DNA from: Proteiniphilum sp. | Lineage (GTDB): Bacteria; Bacteroidota; Bacteroidia; Bacteroidales; Dysgonomonadaceae | NCBI GenBank assembly: GCA_031255275.1 | Contig: JAIRSV010000029.1 | Coordinates: 1 to 17,157, forward strand | Length of the DNA: 17,157 nt | Reading direction: 5' to 3' | The notes under the pieces: generated by a model | Seen by the model: the letters and a program-made list of their open reading frames with translations, nothing else | Told to the model about the DNA's origin: nothing | Databases searched by the model: none | Translations under genes and position numbers: made by a program | Shown here: positions 6,905-13,941 of the stretch, one piece after another | How positions within the stretch are numbered: position 1 is the first letter of the stretch | Layout: every line of letters starts with the position of its first letter

Positions 6905-7684
6905 ATGAAGTATAATACTGACAGAAAAGGCCACAAGAAGCTTCTCCGTTCCTTCGAGCGTGTGGGTGAGTATGCCTTGCTGCTGAAACGGGTGCTTGCC
7001 GTTCCCGACAGGATGAAGGAATTTATGAAGGAATTTATGAAAGGGATCTATTTTCTGGGAGTCAACTCCATCTGGATTGTAGTGATCATCTCTCTTTTCA
7101 TCGGCGCCGCCATCGTGCTGCAGATTGCGCTGAATATCGACTCGCCCATGCTGCCCCGGTTTACGGTCGGCGTGGTATCGCGCGAAATTATCCTGCTGGA
7201 ATTTTCGTCGACCATCATGTGCCTTATCCTTGCCGGAAAGGTGGGTTCCAACGTAGCGTCCGAAATAGGGACGATGCGGATTACCGAACAGATCGACGCA
7301 CTGGATATAATGGGCGTCAACTCCGCCAATTATTTGATTCTGCCGAAGATCGTATCATTTGTGGCATTTATGCCCGTACTGGTTGTCTTCAGCATGTTCA
7401 TGGGGCTGTTCGGCGGCTACATCATCTGTCTGTTTCTGGAAACGCCGTCGGTGGAGACTTACGTCTATGGCATGCAGGTCTTCTTTCGGGAGTCGTTTAT
7501 CTGGTATTCGATAGGAAAGTCAATGCTGTTCGGTTTCATCATCGCGTCGGTTGCCGCCTACTTCGGCTACACCGCGAAGGGCGGGGCGCTGGAAGTGGGA
7601 CAGGCCAGCACCAATTCCGTAGTGATGAACAGCGTGCTGATCCTGGTGTGCGATCTGGTGTTTACGCACCTGGTAATGGGTTAA
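6905..7684 (+). CDS. mlaE: MlaE-family lipid ABC transporter permease
   Basis: Inner-membrane permease of an MCE/Mla-type phospholipid transporter moving lipids between the inner and outer membranes. The family signature EIGTMRITEQIDALDIMGV (120-138) is present, preceded by LILAGKVGSNVASE. Hydrophobic segments fall near 55-76, 100-112, 148-180, 205-220 and 240-257. The 259 residues match the family. The N-terminal 14 or so residues before FERVGEY look like a short extension. An in-frame 12-base duplication (7013-7024, 7025-7036) encodes MKEF twice in the amphipathic helix before the first membrane segment. mlaF follows after 21 bases. The MCE-domain partner (MlaD) is not in the window. Confidence 0.93.
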   Translation: MKYNTDRKGHKKLLRSFERVGEYALLLKRVLAVPDRMKEFMKEFMKGIYFLGVNSIWIVVIISLFIGAAIVLQIALNIDSPMLPRFTVGVVSREIILLEFSSTIMCLILAGKVGSNVASEIGTMRITEQIDALDIMGVNSANYLILPKIVSFVAFMPVLVVFSMFMGLFGGYIICLFLETPSVETYVYGMQVFFRESFIWYSIGKSMLFGFIIASVAAYFGYTAKGGALEVGQASTNSVVMNSVLILVCDLVFTHLVMG

Positions 7685-7705
7685 AGTGGAAGGAAGGACT
7701 GATTT

Positions 7706-8479
7706 ATGATAAGTGTAAAGAATTTATGTAAGGAATTTGACGGCGAGGTTGTCCTCGACAATATCAATACTGTCTTTGAGCAGGGGGTGGTGAATATGAT
7801 CATCGGCAAAAGCGGTTCGGGAAAGACCGTCCTGCTGAAATGCCTTGTGGGGCTGACGGCTCCCACTTCGGGCGAGATACGGTATAACGGACGAAACTTT
7901 GTCGGGCTCAGGTCGAAGGAGTTGAGCCGGTTGCGTCGCGACATTGGGATGCTTTTCCAGGGATCGGCGCTTTTCGACTCGAAGACTGTGCTTGAGAATG
8001 TACTGTTTCCGCTCGACATGTTTTCCCGGAATAACCGGAGGGAGCGCAGGAAGCGCGCCGAGTTTTGCCTGGAGAGGGTGAATCTGCTGGAAGCGGCCAA
8101 CCTCTTTCCTTCGGAGATCAGCGGCGGTATGAAGAAAAGGGTGGCCATAGCGAGGGCTATCTCCCTGAATCCGAAATATCTTTTTTGCGACGAACCCAAT
8201 TCGGGTCTCGACCCGAAGACGTCGCAGCTTATCGACGAATTGATTTATGACTTGACGAAAGATTTTTCCATGACGACGGTGGTAGTTTCGCATGACATGA
8301 ATTCGGTGATCAATATTGGCGACAAGGTGATTTTTATCAACGAAGGAGTCAAGGAGTGGGAAGGAAACAAATCGGAGGTAATGGAGACTACCAACGAGAA
8401 GCTGAATGATTTTGTGTTTGCCTCGGATCTCTTCAAAAAGATCAGGGCGGAGGAGGAAAGAGAAAAAGTTATTCGATAG
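7706..8479 (+). CDS. mlaF: MlaF-family ABC transporter ATPase
   Basis: ATPase subunit that powers the MlaE permease. All ABC motifs are visible: Walker A GKSGSGKT (34-41), Q-loop Gln85, signature SGGMKKR (139-145), Walker B YLFCDEP (158-164) with catalytic Glu163, D-loop SGLD and H-loop His196. Length 257 fits. The ATG follows an AAGGA-like sequence at a usable distance. The last codons (VIR) and the TAG stop lie in the first unit of an 11-bp tandem repeat that continues into the spacer before sufC, so the very C-terminus may have been altered by repeat expansion. Confidence 0.94.
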   Translation: MISVKNLCKEFDGEVVLDNINTVFEQGVVNMIIGKSGSGKTVLLKCLVGLTAPTSGEIRYNGRNFVGLRSKELSRLRRDIGMLFQGSALFDSKTVLENVLFPLDMFSRNNRRERRKRAEFCLERVNLLEAANLFPSEISGGMKKRVAIARAISLNPKYLFCDEPNSGLDPKTSQLIDELIYDLTKDFSMTTVVVSHDMNSVINIGDKVIFINEGVKEWEGNKSEVMETTNEKLNDFVFASDLFKKIRAEEEREKVIR

Positions 8480-8500
8480 TTATTCGGCAGTTATTCGGAA
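8468..8500 (+). repeat. 11-bp tandem repeat across the mlaF stop codon
   Basis: GTTATTCG occurs at 8468, 8479 and 8490 with an exact 11-base period (followed by ATA, GCA and GAA). The first unit is coding and the TAG stop spans the junction to the second. A further imperfect palindrome, TATAA (8540-8544) facing TTATA (8551-8555) with outer ATAT arms, lies just before the sufC start. Together they could form a regulatory region for the suf genes, but no known operator was recognised. Confidence 0.65.
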
Positions 8501-8561
8501 ATTACGTGCGACGCGCGGACAACGGCGCAGCCCGTATATTATAAAACGTCTTATAGATATT

Positions 8562-9317
8562 ATGTTAGAGATAAAGAACCTGCACGCGGTTGTAGAAGAA
8601 AAGGAGATCCTGAAAGGGATAGAGCTGAAAGTGAATGAAGGGGAGATACATGCGATCATGGGGCCGAACGGTTCCGGAAAAAGTACCCTCTCGTCGGTGC
8701 TGGCCGGCAATCCTAAATTTGAGGTTACGCGCGGCAGCATCCTCTTCAAAGGAAGAGAACTGCTCGGGATGGAGCCTGAAGACCGGGCGTGCGAGGGGAT
8801 ATTCCTCAGTTTCCAGTACCCCGTGGAGATTCCCGGGGTGAGTATGGTCAACTTCATGCGCGCAGCGGTCAACGCACGCCGGAAATACAGGAACGAAGCA
8901 CCTTTGCCCGCTTCCGATTTCCTGAAGCTGATGCGCGACAGGCGAGAACTTCTGGGTATGGACAGCCAGCTGGTGAACCGCTCGGTGAACGAAGGCTTCT
9001 CCGGAGGAGAGAAGAAGAAAAACGAGATCTTTCAGATGGCCATGATCGATCCGCAGCTGTCCATCCTCGACGAGACCGACTCCGGACTCGATATTGACGC
9101 ACTCAGAGTAGTCGCCGCCGGCGTAAACCGGCTGCGTACCAAAGAGAACGCCATTATTCTTATCACGCACTATCAGCGCTTGCTGGAATACATCAAACCC
9201 GATTATGTACACGTCCTGTATGCAGGGCAGATTGTTAAGTCCGGAGGGCCGGAACTCGCCCTGGAACTCGAAAGAAAAGGATACGACTGGCTGACAAGAG
9301 CCGTAACCCCTGAATAA
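8562..9317 (+). CDS. sufC: Fe-S cluster assembly ATPase SufC
   Basis: ABC-type ATPase of the SufBCD scaffold complex, cytosolic. Motifs: Walker A GPNGSGKS (34-41), Q-loop Gln85, signature FSGGEKKKNE (147-156), Walker B LSILDETDSGLD (167-178) and H-loop His203. The EKKKNE sequence after the signature and ETDSGLD are typical of SufC and separate it from transporter ATPases. The start at 8562 (MLEIKNL) gives 251 residues, the usual length. The frame stays open upstream into mlaF, but that extension has no SufC-like sequence. sufD begins two bases after the stop. Confidence 0.96.
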   Translation: MLEIKNLHAVVEEKEILKGIELKVNEGEIHAIMGPNGSGKSTLSSVLAGNPKFEVTRGSILFKGRELLGMEPEDRACEGIFLSFQYPVEIPGVSMVNFMRAAVNARRKYRNEAPLPASDFLKLMRDRRELLGMDSQLVNRSVNEGFSGGEKKKNEIFQMAMIDPQLSILDETDSGLDIDALRVVAAGVNRLRTKENAIILITHYQRLLEYIKPDYVHVLYAGQIVKSGGPELALELERKGYDWLTRAVTPE

Positions 9318-9319
9318 AA

Positions 9320-10660
9320 ATGGTTGAACAACAATATACAGACCTGTTTGAGCAGTATCGCGGCGAACTGGACGCCAATTCCGCGGAAGGGCTGAACAGG
9401 CATCGGGATGCAGCCTTCGACATATTCAGGCAGACAGGATTTCCCTCCTCCGTACAGGAAGATTACAGGCGCTCGGACATCGTACGGCGCTTTGATGCGG
9501 ATCTGGGGCTGAATCTCCGGAATATCCCCGTTCCCGTCAATCCCCATGAAGCCTTCAGGTGCAACGTACCCGATATTTCCACGCACACCTTCATCCTCAT
9601 CAACGACAGGTATTACGACAGCGCAGCACCGGCCGAAGGGTTACCCGACGGCGTTTTCGCAGGCAGCCTCCGGCAGTTTGCCGAAGCGTATCCCGCGCAG
9701 TTCGACGCACACTATGCCCGGATCGCCGATATGGCAGGCGACGGGGTCGCGGCCTACAACACCATGTTTGCCCGGGACGGATTCGCACTCTACGTTCCCG
9801 CAAACGTAGAGGTCGAAAAGCCGCTGCAACTGATCAATATCCTGCACGGAGGCGTTGACCTGAACGTAAACCGGAGAATCCTCATCATAGCCGGAGAGAA
9901 TGCACGGGTCAAACTGCTGGTTTGCGACCATACCGCAGACGACGTCCGTTTCGTGGTGACCCAGGTGACCGAAATGTTTGCAGACACTTCAGCCCGGGTC
10001 GATTTCTACGAGCTGGAAGATAACTCGGAGAAGGTGACGCGCCTGAGCAGCCTCTTCTGCGAGCAGCGAGGACATTCGGAAGTAGTGACGGACAGCATCA
10101 CACTCCACAACGGATACACGCGCAACAACTGCCGCTTTCGCCTGTCGGGCAAACATGCCGCGACGCACGTGGGAGGACTGGCCATTTGCGATAAAAAGCA
10201 ACATATCGACAGCTTTGCCTTCCTCGACCATGCCATGCCCGGCTGCACCAGCAGCGAACTCTTCAGGAACGTGCTGAAGGACGAAGCCACCGGCGCCTTC
10301 TGCGGGAAGATCCGGGTAAGGACGGACGCGCAGAAGACACAGGCATATCAGACAAACCGCAACCTGGTTTTGTCCGACACAGCACGCATGTTCTCCCGGC
10401 CACTGCTTGAGATATATGCCGACGATGTGAAATGCTCCCACGGACTCACCACCGGACAGCTCGACGAAGAAGCCCTGTTCTACATGCGCGCCCGCGGCAT
10501 CAGCAGAGAAGAAGCCCGCCTGCTGCTCATGACAGCATTCACCCGCGACGTAGTAGACATGATACGCATCCCCGCGCTGCGGGAGCAACTGACCACCCTT
10601 ATCGACAAACGCTTCCGCGGCGAACTGACACATTGCGGGAATAGCGGAATATATAAATAA
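9320..10660 (+). CDS. sufD: Fe-S cluster assembly protein SufD
   Basis: Non-ATPase subunit of the SufBCD scaffold, forming the beta-helix partner of SufB. The C-terminal block ADDVKCSHGLTTGQLDEEAL (about 367-386), with His374, and the following FYMRARGISREEARLLL are the family signature. The N-terminal third is divergent, as usual for SufD. The 446 residues are normal. It is distinguished from SufB by its shorter length and the absence of SufB-type Cys motifs. It sits between sufC (2-base gap) and sufS (7-base gap), so the three are translated from one message. No sufB is found anywhere in the window. Confidence 0.94.
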   Translation: MVEQQYTDLFEQYRGELDANSAEGLNRHRDAAFDIFRQTGFPSSVQEDYRRSDIVRRFDADLGLNLRNIPVPVNPHEAFRCNVPDISTHTFILINDRYYDSAAPAEGLPDGVFAGSLRQFAEAYPAQFDAHYARIADMAGDGVAAYNTMFARDGFALYVPANVEVEKPLQLINILHGGVDLNVNRRILIIAGENARVKLLVCDHTADDVRFVVTQVTEMFADTSARVDFYELEDNSEKVTRLSSLFCEQRGHSEVVTDSITLHNGYTRNNCRFRLSGKHAATHVGGLAICDKKQHIDSFAFLDHAMPGCTSSELFRNVLKDEATGAFCGKIRVRTDAQKTQAYQTNRNLVLSDTARMFSRPLLEIYADDVKCSHGLTTGQLDEEALFYMRARGISREEARLLLMTAFTRDVVDMIRIPALREQLTTLIDKRFRGELTHCGNSGIYK

Positions 10661-10667
10661 AAGAAGA

Positions 10668-11900
10668 TTGAAGACAGTGCAAGAACCGGACATACAGAAG
10701 ATACGCAACGACTTCCCGATACTCTCGCAGAAAGTATACGGAAAGCCACTCATCTATTTCGACAATGCCGCCACCACACAAAAGCCACAGTGCGTGATAG
10801 ACAAGATCAGCGAGATGTACTCCACCACCAACGCCAACGTACACAGAGGCGTACACTACCTCAGCCAGGCCGCGACCGACGAACATGAAGCCGCCCGGCA
10901 AACAGTGCGGGAATACCTCAATGCCACCTCTTCCGACGAAATCGTCTTCACCCGCGGCACCACAGAATCAATCAACCTCGTAGCCACATCCTTCTGCCGA
11001 ACCCTCTGCCGGGAAGGCGACGAGATACTGATCACCGCGATGGAACACCATTCCAATATCGTACCCTGGCAACTGCAGTGCGAACACTACGGCCTCAAGC
11101 TGGAAGTAGCACCCATCAGCGCCGGCGGCGAACTGATCCCGGAAGAACTCGAGAAAAAAATCACACCCCGCACCAGACTGATAGCCGTAACCCACATCTC
11201 GAATGTCCTGGGCACCGTCAACCCCGTCAGCCGGATCATAGAAGCAGCGCACCGGCACGACATCCCCGTACTGATTGACGCAGCCCAAAGCATACAGCAC
11301 CGCCCCGTCGACGTCCGGGCGATAGACTGCGACTTTCTCGCCTTCTCCTCGCACAAAGCGTATGGCCCGACCGGTGTCGGCGTGCTGTACGGAAAGGAAA
11401 AATGGCTCGACGCCCTTCCCCCCTACCAGGGCGGAGGAGAGATGATAGCAAGCGTATCGTTCCGGAAAACCACATACAACCGTTTGCCATACAAATTCGA
11501 AGCAGGCACGCCCGACTATGTGGGAACAGCAGCGCTGGCGACAGCCCTCCGCTACATCACCACCCTCGGTCTGGAGAATATTGACCGCTATGAGCGCGAG
11601 CTGTACCGCTACGCCACCGGGAAACTGCTCACCCTGCCGGGACTGCGCATCCTGGGAAATGCCGCCGACAAAAGCAGCGTCATCTCCTTTCAGGCAGGCA
11701 ACATTCACCCCTACGACATGGGCACACTGCTCGACAGGATGGGAATCGCCGTCCGCACCGGACATCACTGCGCCGAACCTCTGATGCGCGAACTGGGCGT
11801 AGAAGGCACCGTCCGCGTCTCCCTGGCCATTTACAATACCAGAGAAGAAGTCGATCAACTCATAAACGGCATTCAACAGATCTTCGGAATGTTTCGGTGA
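10668..11900 (+). CDS. sufS: Cysteine desulfurase SufS
   Basis: PLP-dependent enzyme that takes sulfur from cysteine for Fe-S cluster assembly (group II, SufS type). PLP Lys230 is in DFLAFSSHKAYGPTG (222-236). Active-site Cys368 is in the short RTGHHCAEPLM loop, which marks the SufS class over IscS. FDNAATTQKP (31-40) and THISNVLGTVNP (175-186) are conserved. The start is not ATG: the frame opens with TTG at 10668, and a GTG at 10677 (MQEPDIQKIR) is an equally possible start nearer to known N-termini. Length 410 fits. No sufE or sufU follows; the next 390 bases are non-coding. Confidence 0.95.
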   Translation: MKTVQEPDIQKIRNDFPILSQKVYGKPLIYFDNAATTQKPQCVIDKISEMYSTTNANVHRGVHYLSQAATDEHEAARQTVREYLNATSSDEIVFTRGTTESINLVATSFCRTLCREGDEILITAMEHHSNIVPWQLQCEHYGLKLEVAPISAGGELIPEELEKKITPRTRLIAVTHISNVLGTVNPVSRIIEAAHRHDIPVLIDAAQSIQHRPVDVRAIDCDFLAFSSHKAYGPTGVGVLYGKEKWLDALPPYQGGGEMIASVSFRKTTYNRLPYKFEAGTPDYVGTAALATALRYITTLGLENIDRYERELYRYATGKLLTLPGLRILGNAADKSSVISFQAGNIHPYDMGTLLDRMGIAVRTGHHCAEPLMRELGVEGTVRVSLAIYNTREEVDQLINGIQQIFGMFR

Positions 11901-12038
11901 CCGTTCCCCCCCCTCCTTACATACCAATACACATACACCTGCGGGAATATTAGAGGCGCAAACACAGATCACCTGCAAAATCATGAGTCTGAGTCTATAC
12001 ATAAATACGGGTCAATCTGCAAACATACGGTTTTACAA

Positions 12039-12199
12039 ATGATTTGAGCGTTAGGGCATTGCACATCCGAGCGTTCGAACCTCACACGTTCGTGCGTTAG
12101 AGCATGGCACGTTCGTGCGTTAGTGCGTTTCGCGTTCGTGCGTTAGTGCGTGGCACGTTCGCGCGTTAGTGCGTGACACGTTCGTGCGTCAGAACGTCG
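12039..12199. repeat. 23-bp tandem repeat array (7 units) in a 280-bp element with inverted arms
   Basis: Seven head-to-tail units of exactly 23 bases begin at 12039, 12062, 12085, 12108, 12131, 12154 and 12177. The consensus is CACGTTCGTGCGTTAGTGCG plus TGG. The middle units (12085-12176) are the best conserved and the first two are degenerate. There are no spacers, so it is not CRISPR. Each unit starts with CACG-TT-CGTG, a small inverted repeat. The array is flanked by imperfect inverted arms: left 11965-12003 (CCTGCAAAAT...ATACATA), right 12210-12247 (its reverse complement, diverged in the middle). Further out, GCGGGAATATT occurs as a direct repeat at 11941 and 12253. It fills the gap between sufS and tRNA-Pro. 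Confidence 0.85.
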
Positions 12200-12290
12200 C
12201 ATGGGCAAGTATGTATCTGGAACACACACAATTTTGCAGGAGATTCGCAAACGCGGGAATATTTGAGGCTCAAATACGGGAAACAACAAT

Positions 12291-12322
12291 AAAAAAAGGG
12301 TGTGTCCGCTCCGACACACCCT
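12291..12322 (-). terminator. Terminator of tRNA-Pro
   Basis: The perfect 10-bp stem AGGGTGTGTC / GACACACCCT has a 6-base loop and, read on the minus strand, is followed by seven Ts (complement of 12291-12297). It lies about 44 bases beyond the tRNA 3' end and gives the tRNA gene its own transcription unit. Confidence 0.9.
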
Positions 12323-12365
12323 CACTAAAGAATAAAGGACTTCTGAGAATTCATTCAATCTACTG

Positions 12366-12441
12366 TCGGGATGACTGGATTCGAACCAGCGACCACACGC
12401 CCCCCAGACGCGTACTCTAAACCGGACTGAGCTACATCCCG
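12366..12441 (-). tRNA. tRNA-Pro (anticodon GGG)
   Basis: Read on the minus strand it folds as a 76-base cloverleaf. The acceptor is CGGGATG / CATCCCG with discriminator A. The D-arm is GCTC / GAGT. The anticodon arm is CGCGT-CTGGGGG-GCGTG (with G-U pairs), anticodon GGG and G37. The T-arm is GCTGG-TTCGAAT-CCAGT. The 3' CCA is not encoded (CAG follows). It has its own promoter and terminator. Confidence 0.93.
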
Positions 12442-12452
12442 AAAAGATGCCT

Positions 12453-12485
12453 GCAAAAGTATCACATAATTTTGAATTACGCAAA
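12453..12485 (-). promoter_or_regulatory. Bacteroidota-type promoter for tRNA-Pro
   Basis: On the minus strand, TTTG (complement of 12482-12485) is followed after 20 bases by TACTTTTGC (complement of 12453-12461). Both boxes and the spacing match the consensus TTTG-N19/22-TAnnTTTG. The tRNA 5' end lies about 12 bases downstream. Confidence 0.8.
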
Positions 12486-12690
12486 TTTACATTCCGCTTT
12501 GTTTAATGTATATTATGAATTTATTTGTGACAAGATAGAAAAATAGTTGTTAATTTGCGTCCTAAAACGTAAACAGAGTGATTGTTGATGCCTTTTTTAG
12601 CTTTTCATGGTCGTGAATCCCGGCAGGGGGAATGATGGATATGCCGCTGGTGAGGAGTTTCAACAGCATTAAAACAAAACAGCTATATTA

Positions 12691-13737
12691 ATGACTTTCA
12701 CTGCAAAGCAAATAGCCGAATTGCTAAAAGGAAAAGTAATCGGCAATCCGGATGTAAAAGTTTCCAATTTTTCAAAGATCGAAGAAGGAAGTACCGGAAC
12801 CGTCACATTTCTCGCCAATCCGAAATACACGCACCATATTTATAATACCGGCGCCGATATTATACTTGTAAGCAGCGATTTCGAACCGGAAAAACCCGTC
12901 GGCGCCACCCTCATAAAAGTCCCCAACGTCTACGCCGCACTGGCCTCGCTGATGGAAGTAGTGAACAAAAGCTTCCCGCGCAAGAACGGCATCGATACAA
13001 TGAGCTTCATCGCCCCCGGCGCAAAGATCGGAGAACGAATCTATGCCGGCGCGTTCGCATATATCGGCGACAGAGCAGAAATCGGCGACGACTCCCAGAT
13101 ATACCCCCAATCCTACATAGGCGAGAACGTGAAGATCGGGAAAAATACCGTCATCTATTCCGGAGTAAAGATCTATCACAACTGCGTGATAGGCAACAAT
13201 TGCGTCATACACTCCGGCGCCGTAATCGGCGCAGACGGTTTCGGCTTCTCGAGAGAAGAAGAAGTATACCGTAAAATCCCCCAACTGGGGAACGTCCTCA
13301 TCGAAGACGATGTGGAAATCGGCGCCAACACAGCCATCGACCGGGCCGTGATGGGCTCCACCGTGATACGCCGCGGAGTGAAACTCGATAACCTCATACA
13401 GGTAGCCCACAATTGCGAAATCGGCGAACATACCGCTATGGCAGCACAGGTAGGAATAGCCGGCTCCACCCGGATCGGAGAAAACTGCGTGCTTGGCGGA
13501 CAGGTAGGTATCGGCGGACACATCACCATCGGGAAAAACAGCCGGATTGGCGCACAGTCAGGGATTATCAGCAATACCCGCGAAGGGTCGGAAATCATGG
13601 GCTCACCGGCCATCCCCGTGAAGAGCTTTTTCAAAGCAGGCATACTCATGCCCAGGCTGCCGGACATGTACCGGAAACTGAATACTTTGGAAAGAGAACT
13701 GCTCGAACTGAAAAAGAAACTCGCTTCGGATGATTGA
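12691..13737 (+). CDS. lpxD: UDP-3-O-(3-hydroxyacyl)glucosamine N-acyltransferase LpxD
   Basis: Third step of lipid A synthesis: transfers a hydroxyacyl chain from ACP to the amino group of UDP-3-O-acyl-glucosamine, in the cytosol. The N-terminal uridine-binding domain (about 1-100, with VTFLANPKY 38-46) is followed by left-handed beta-helix hexapeptide repeats (about 105-300) and a C-terminal helix ending in charged residues (ERELLELKKKL). The catalytic His240 is in NLIQVAHNCEIG (234-245). Length 348 is standard. The spacer before it holds the divergent tRNA promoter. A degenerate TTAATTTG box near 12550 could be its own promoter, with a leader of about 130 bases. The lpxC-fabZ gene follows after 200 bases and has its own -7 box, so lpxD is not tightly coupled to it. 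Confidence 0.96.
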   Translation: MTFTAKQIAELLKGKVIGNPDVKVSNFSKIEEGSTGTVTFLANPKYTHHIYNTGADIILVSSDFEPEKPVGATLIKVPNVYAALASLMEVVNKSFPRKNGIDTMSFIAPGAKIGERIYAGAFAYIGDRAEIGDDSQIYPQSYIGENVKIGKNTVIYSGVKIYHNCVIGNNCVIHSGAVIGADGFGFSREEEVYRKIPQLGNVLIEDDVEIGANTAIDRAVMGSTVIRRGVKLDNLIQVAHNCEIGEHTAMAAQVGIAGSTRIGENCVLGGQVGIGGHITIGKNSRIGAQSGIISNTREGSEIMGSPAIPVKSFFKAGILMPRLPDMYRKLNTLERELLELKKKLASDD

Positions 13738-13890
13738 GCGACATACTCCCCCATACAACACCCGGACAGCTCCGTTTAGCGGTCGCCACTTATTTCGCGG
13801 ATTAGAAAAACACTGTGCAACTGCTTATCAAAGATTCGCTAAAAGTACATTTTATTCATCATGCATGAGGTAAAATTGTTTACATGATGT

Positions 13891-13898
13891 TATCTTTG
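13891..13898 (+). promoter_or_regulatory. -7 box of the lpxC-fabZ promoter
   Basis: TATCTTTG followed by C is a full match to TAnnTTTG. The -33 TTTG is not clear. The expected start is near 13904, just upstream of AGGAG (13908-13912) and a tiny ORF at 13915. It suggests that lpxC-fabZ and lpxA are transcribed separately from lpxD. Confidence 0.6.
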
Positions 13899-13914
13899 CG
13901 CATAAATAGGAGAA

Positions 13915-13941
13915 ATGAGAAATAAACAAAATATAAGGTGA
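13915..13941 (+). other. Possible 8-codon leader ORF overlapping the lpxC-fabZ start
   Basis: ATG at 13915 encodes MRNKQNIR and stops with TGA at 13939-13941. The stop overlaps the GTG start of lpxC-fabZ (13938-13940) as GTGA, the geometry of translational coupling. AGGAG lies only two bases before the ATG. Such a short ORF can arise by chance, and expression is not shown. Confidence 0.3.

Noticed and set aside
8406..8561. N-terminal extension of SufC from 8406
   Set aside because: It overlaps the end of mlaF in another frame and has no SufC-like sequence; MLEIKNL at 8562 is the standard N-terminus.
12039..12199. CRISPR array
   Set aside because: The 23-base units are directly adjacent, with no spacers, and no cas gene is nearby. 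It is a tandem repeat.
12250..12442. tRNA-Pro as an integration (att) site
   Set aside because: The tRNA 3' end is followed by its intact terminator, no duplicated tRNA fragment is visible nearby and no integrase is present.
12562..12672. Short ORFs before lpxD (35 residues on minus, 12562-12669; 21 residues on plus, 12607-12672)
   Set aside because: They are too short, overlap each other on opposite strands and lack support. They could be remnants, but nothing recognisable is left.
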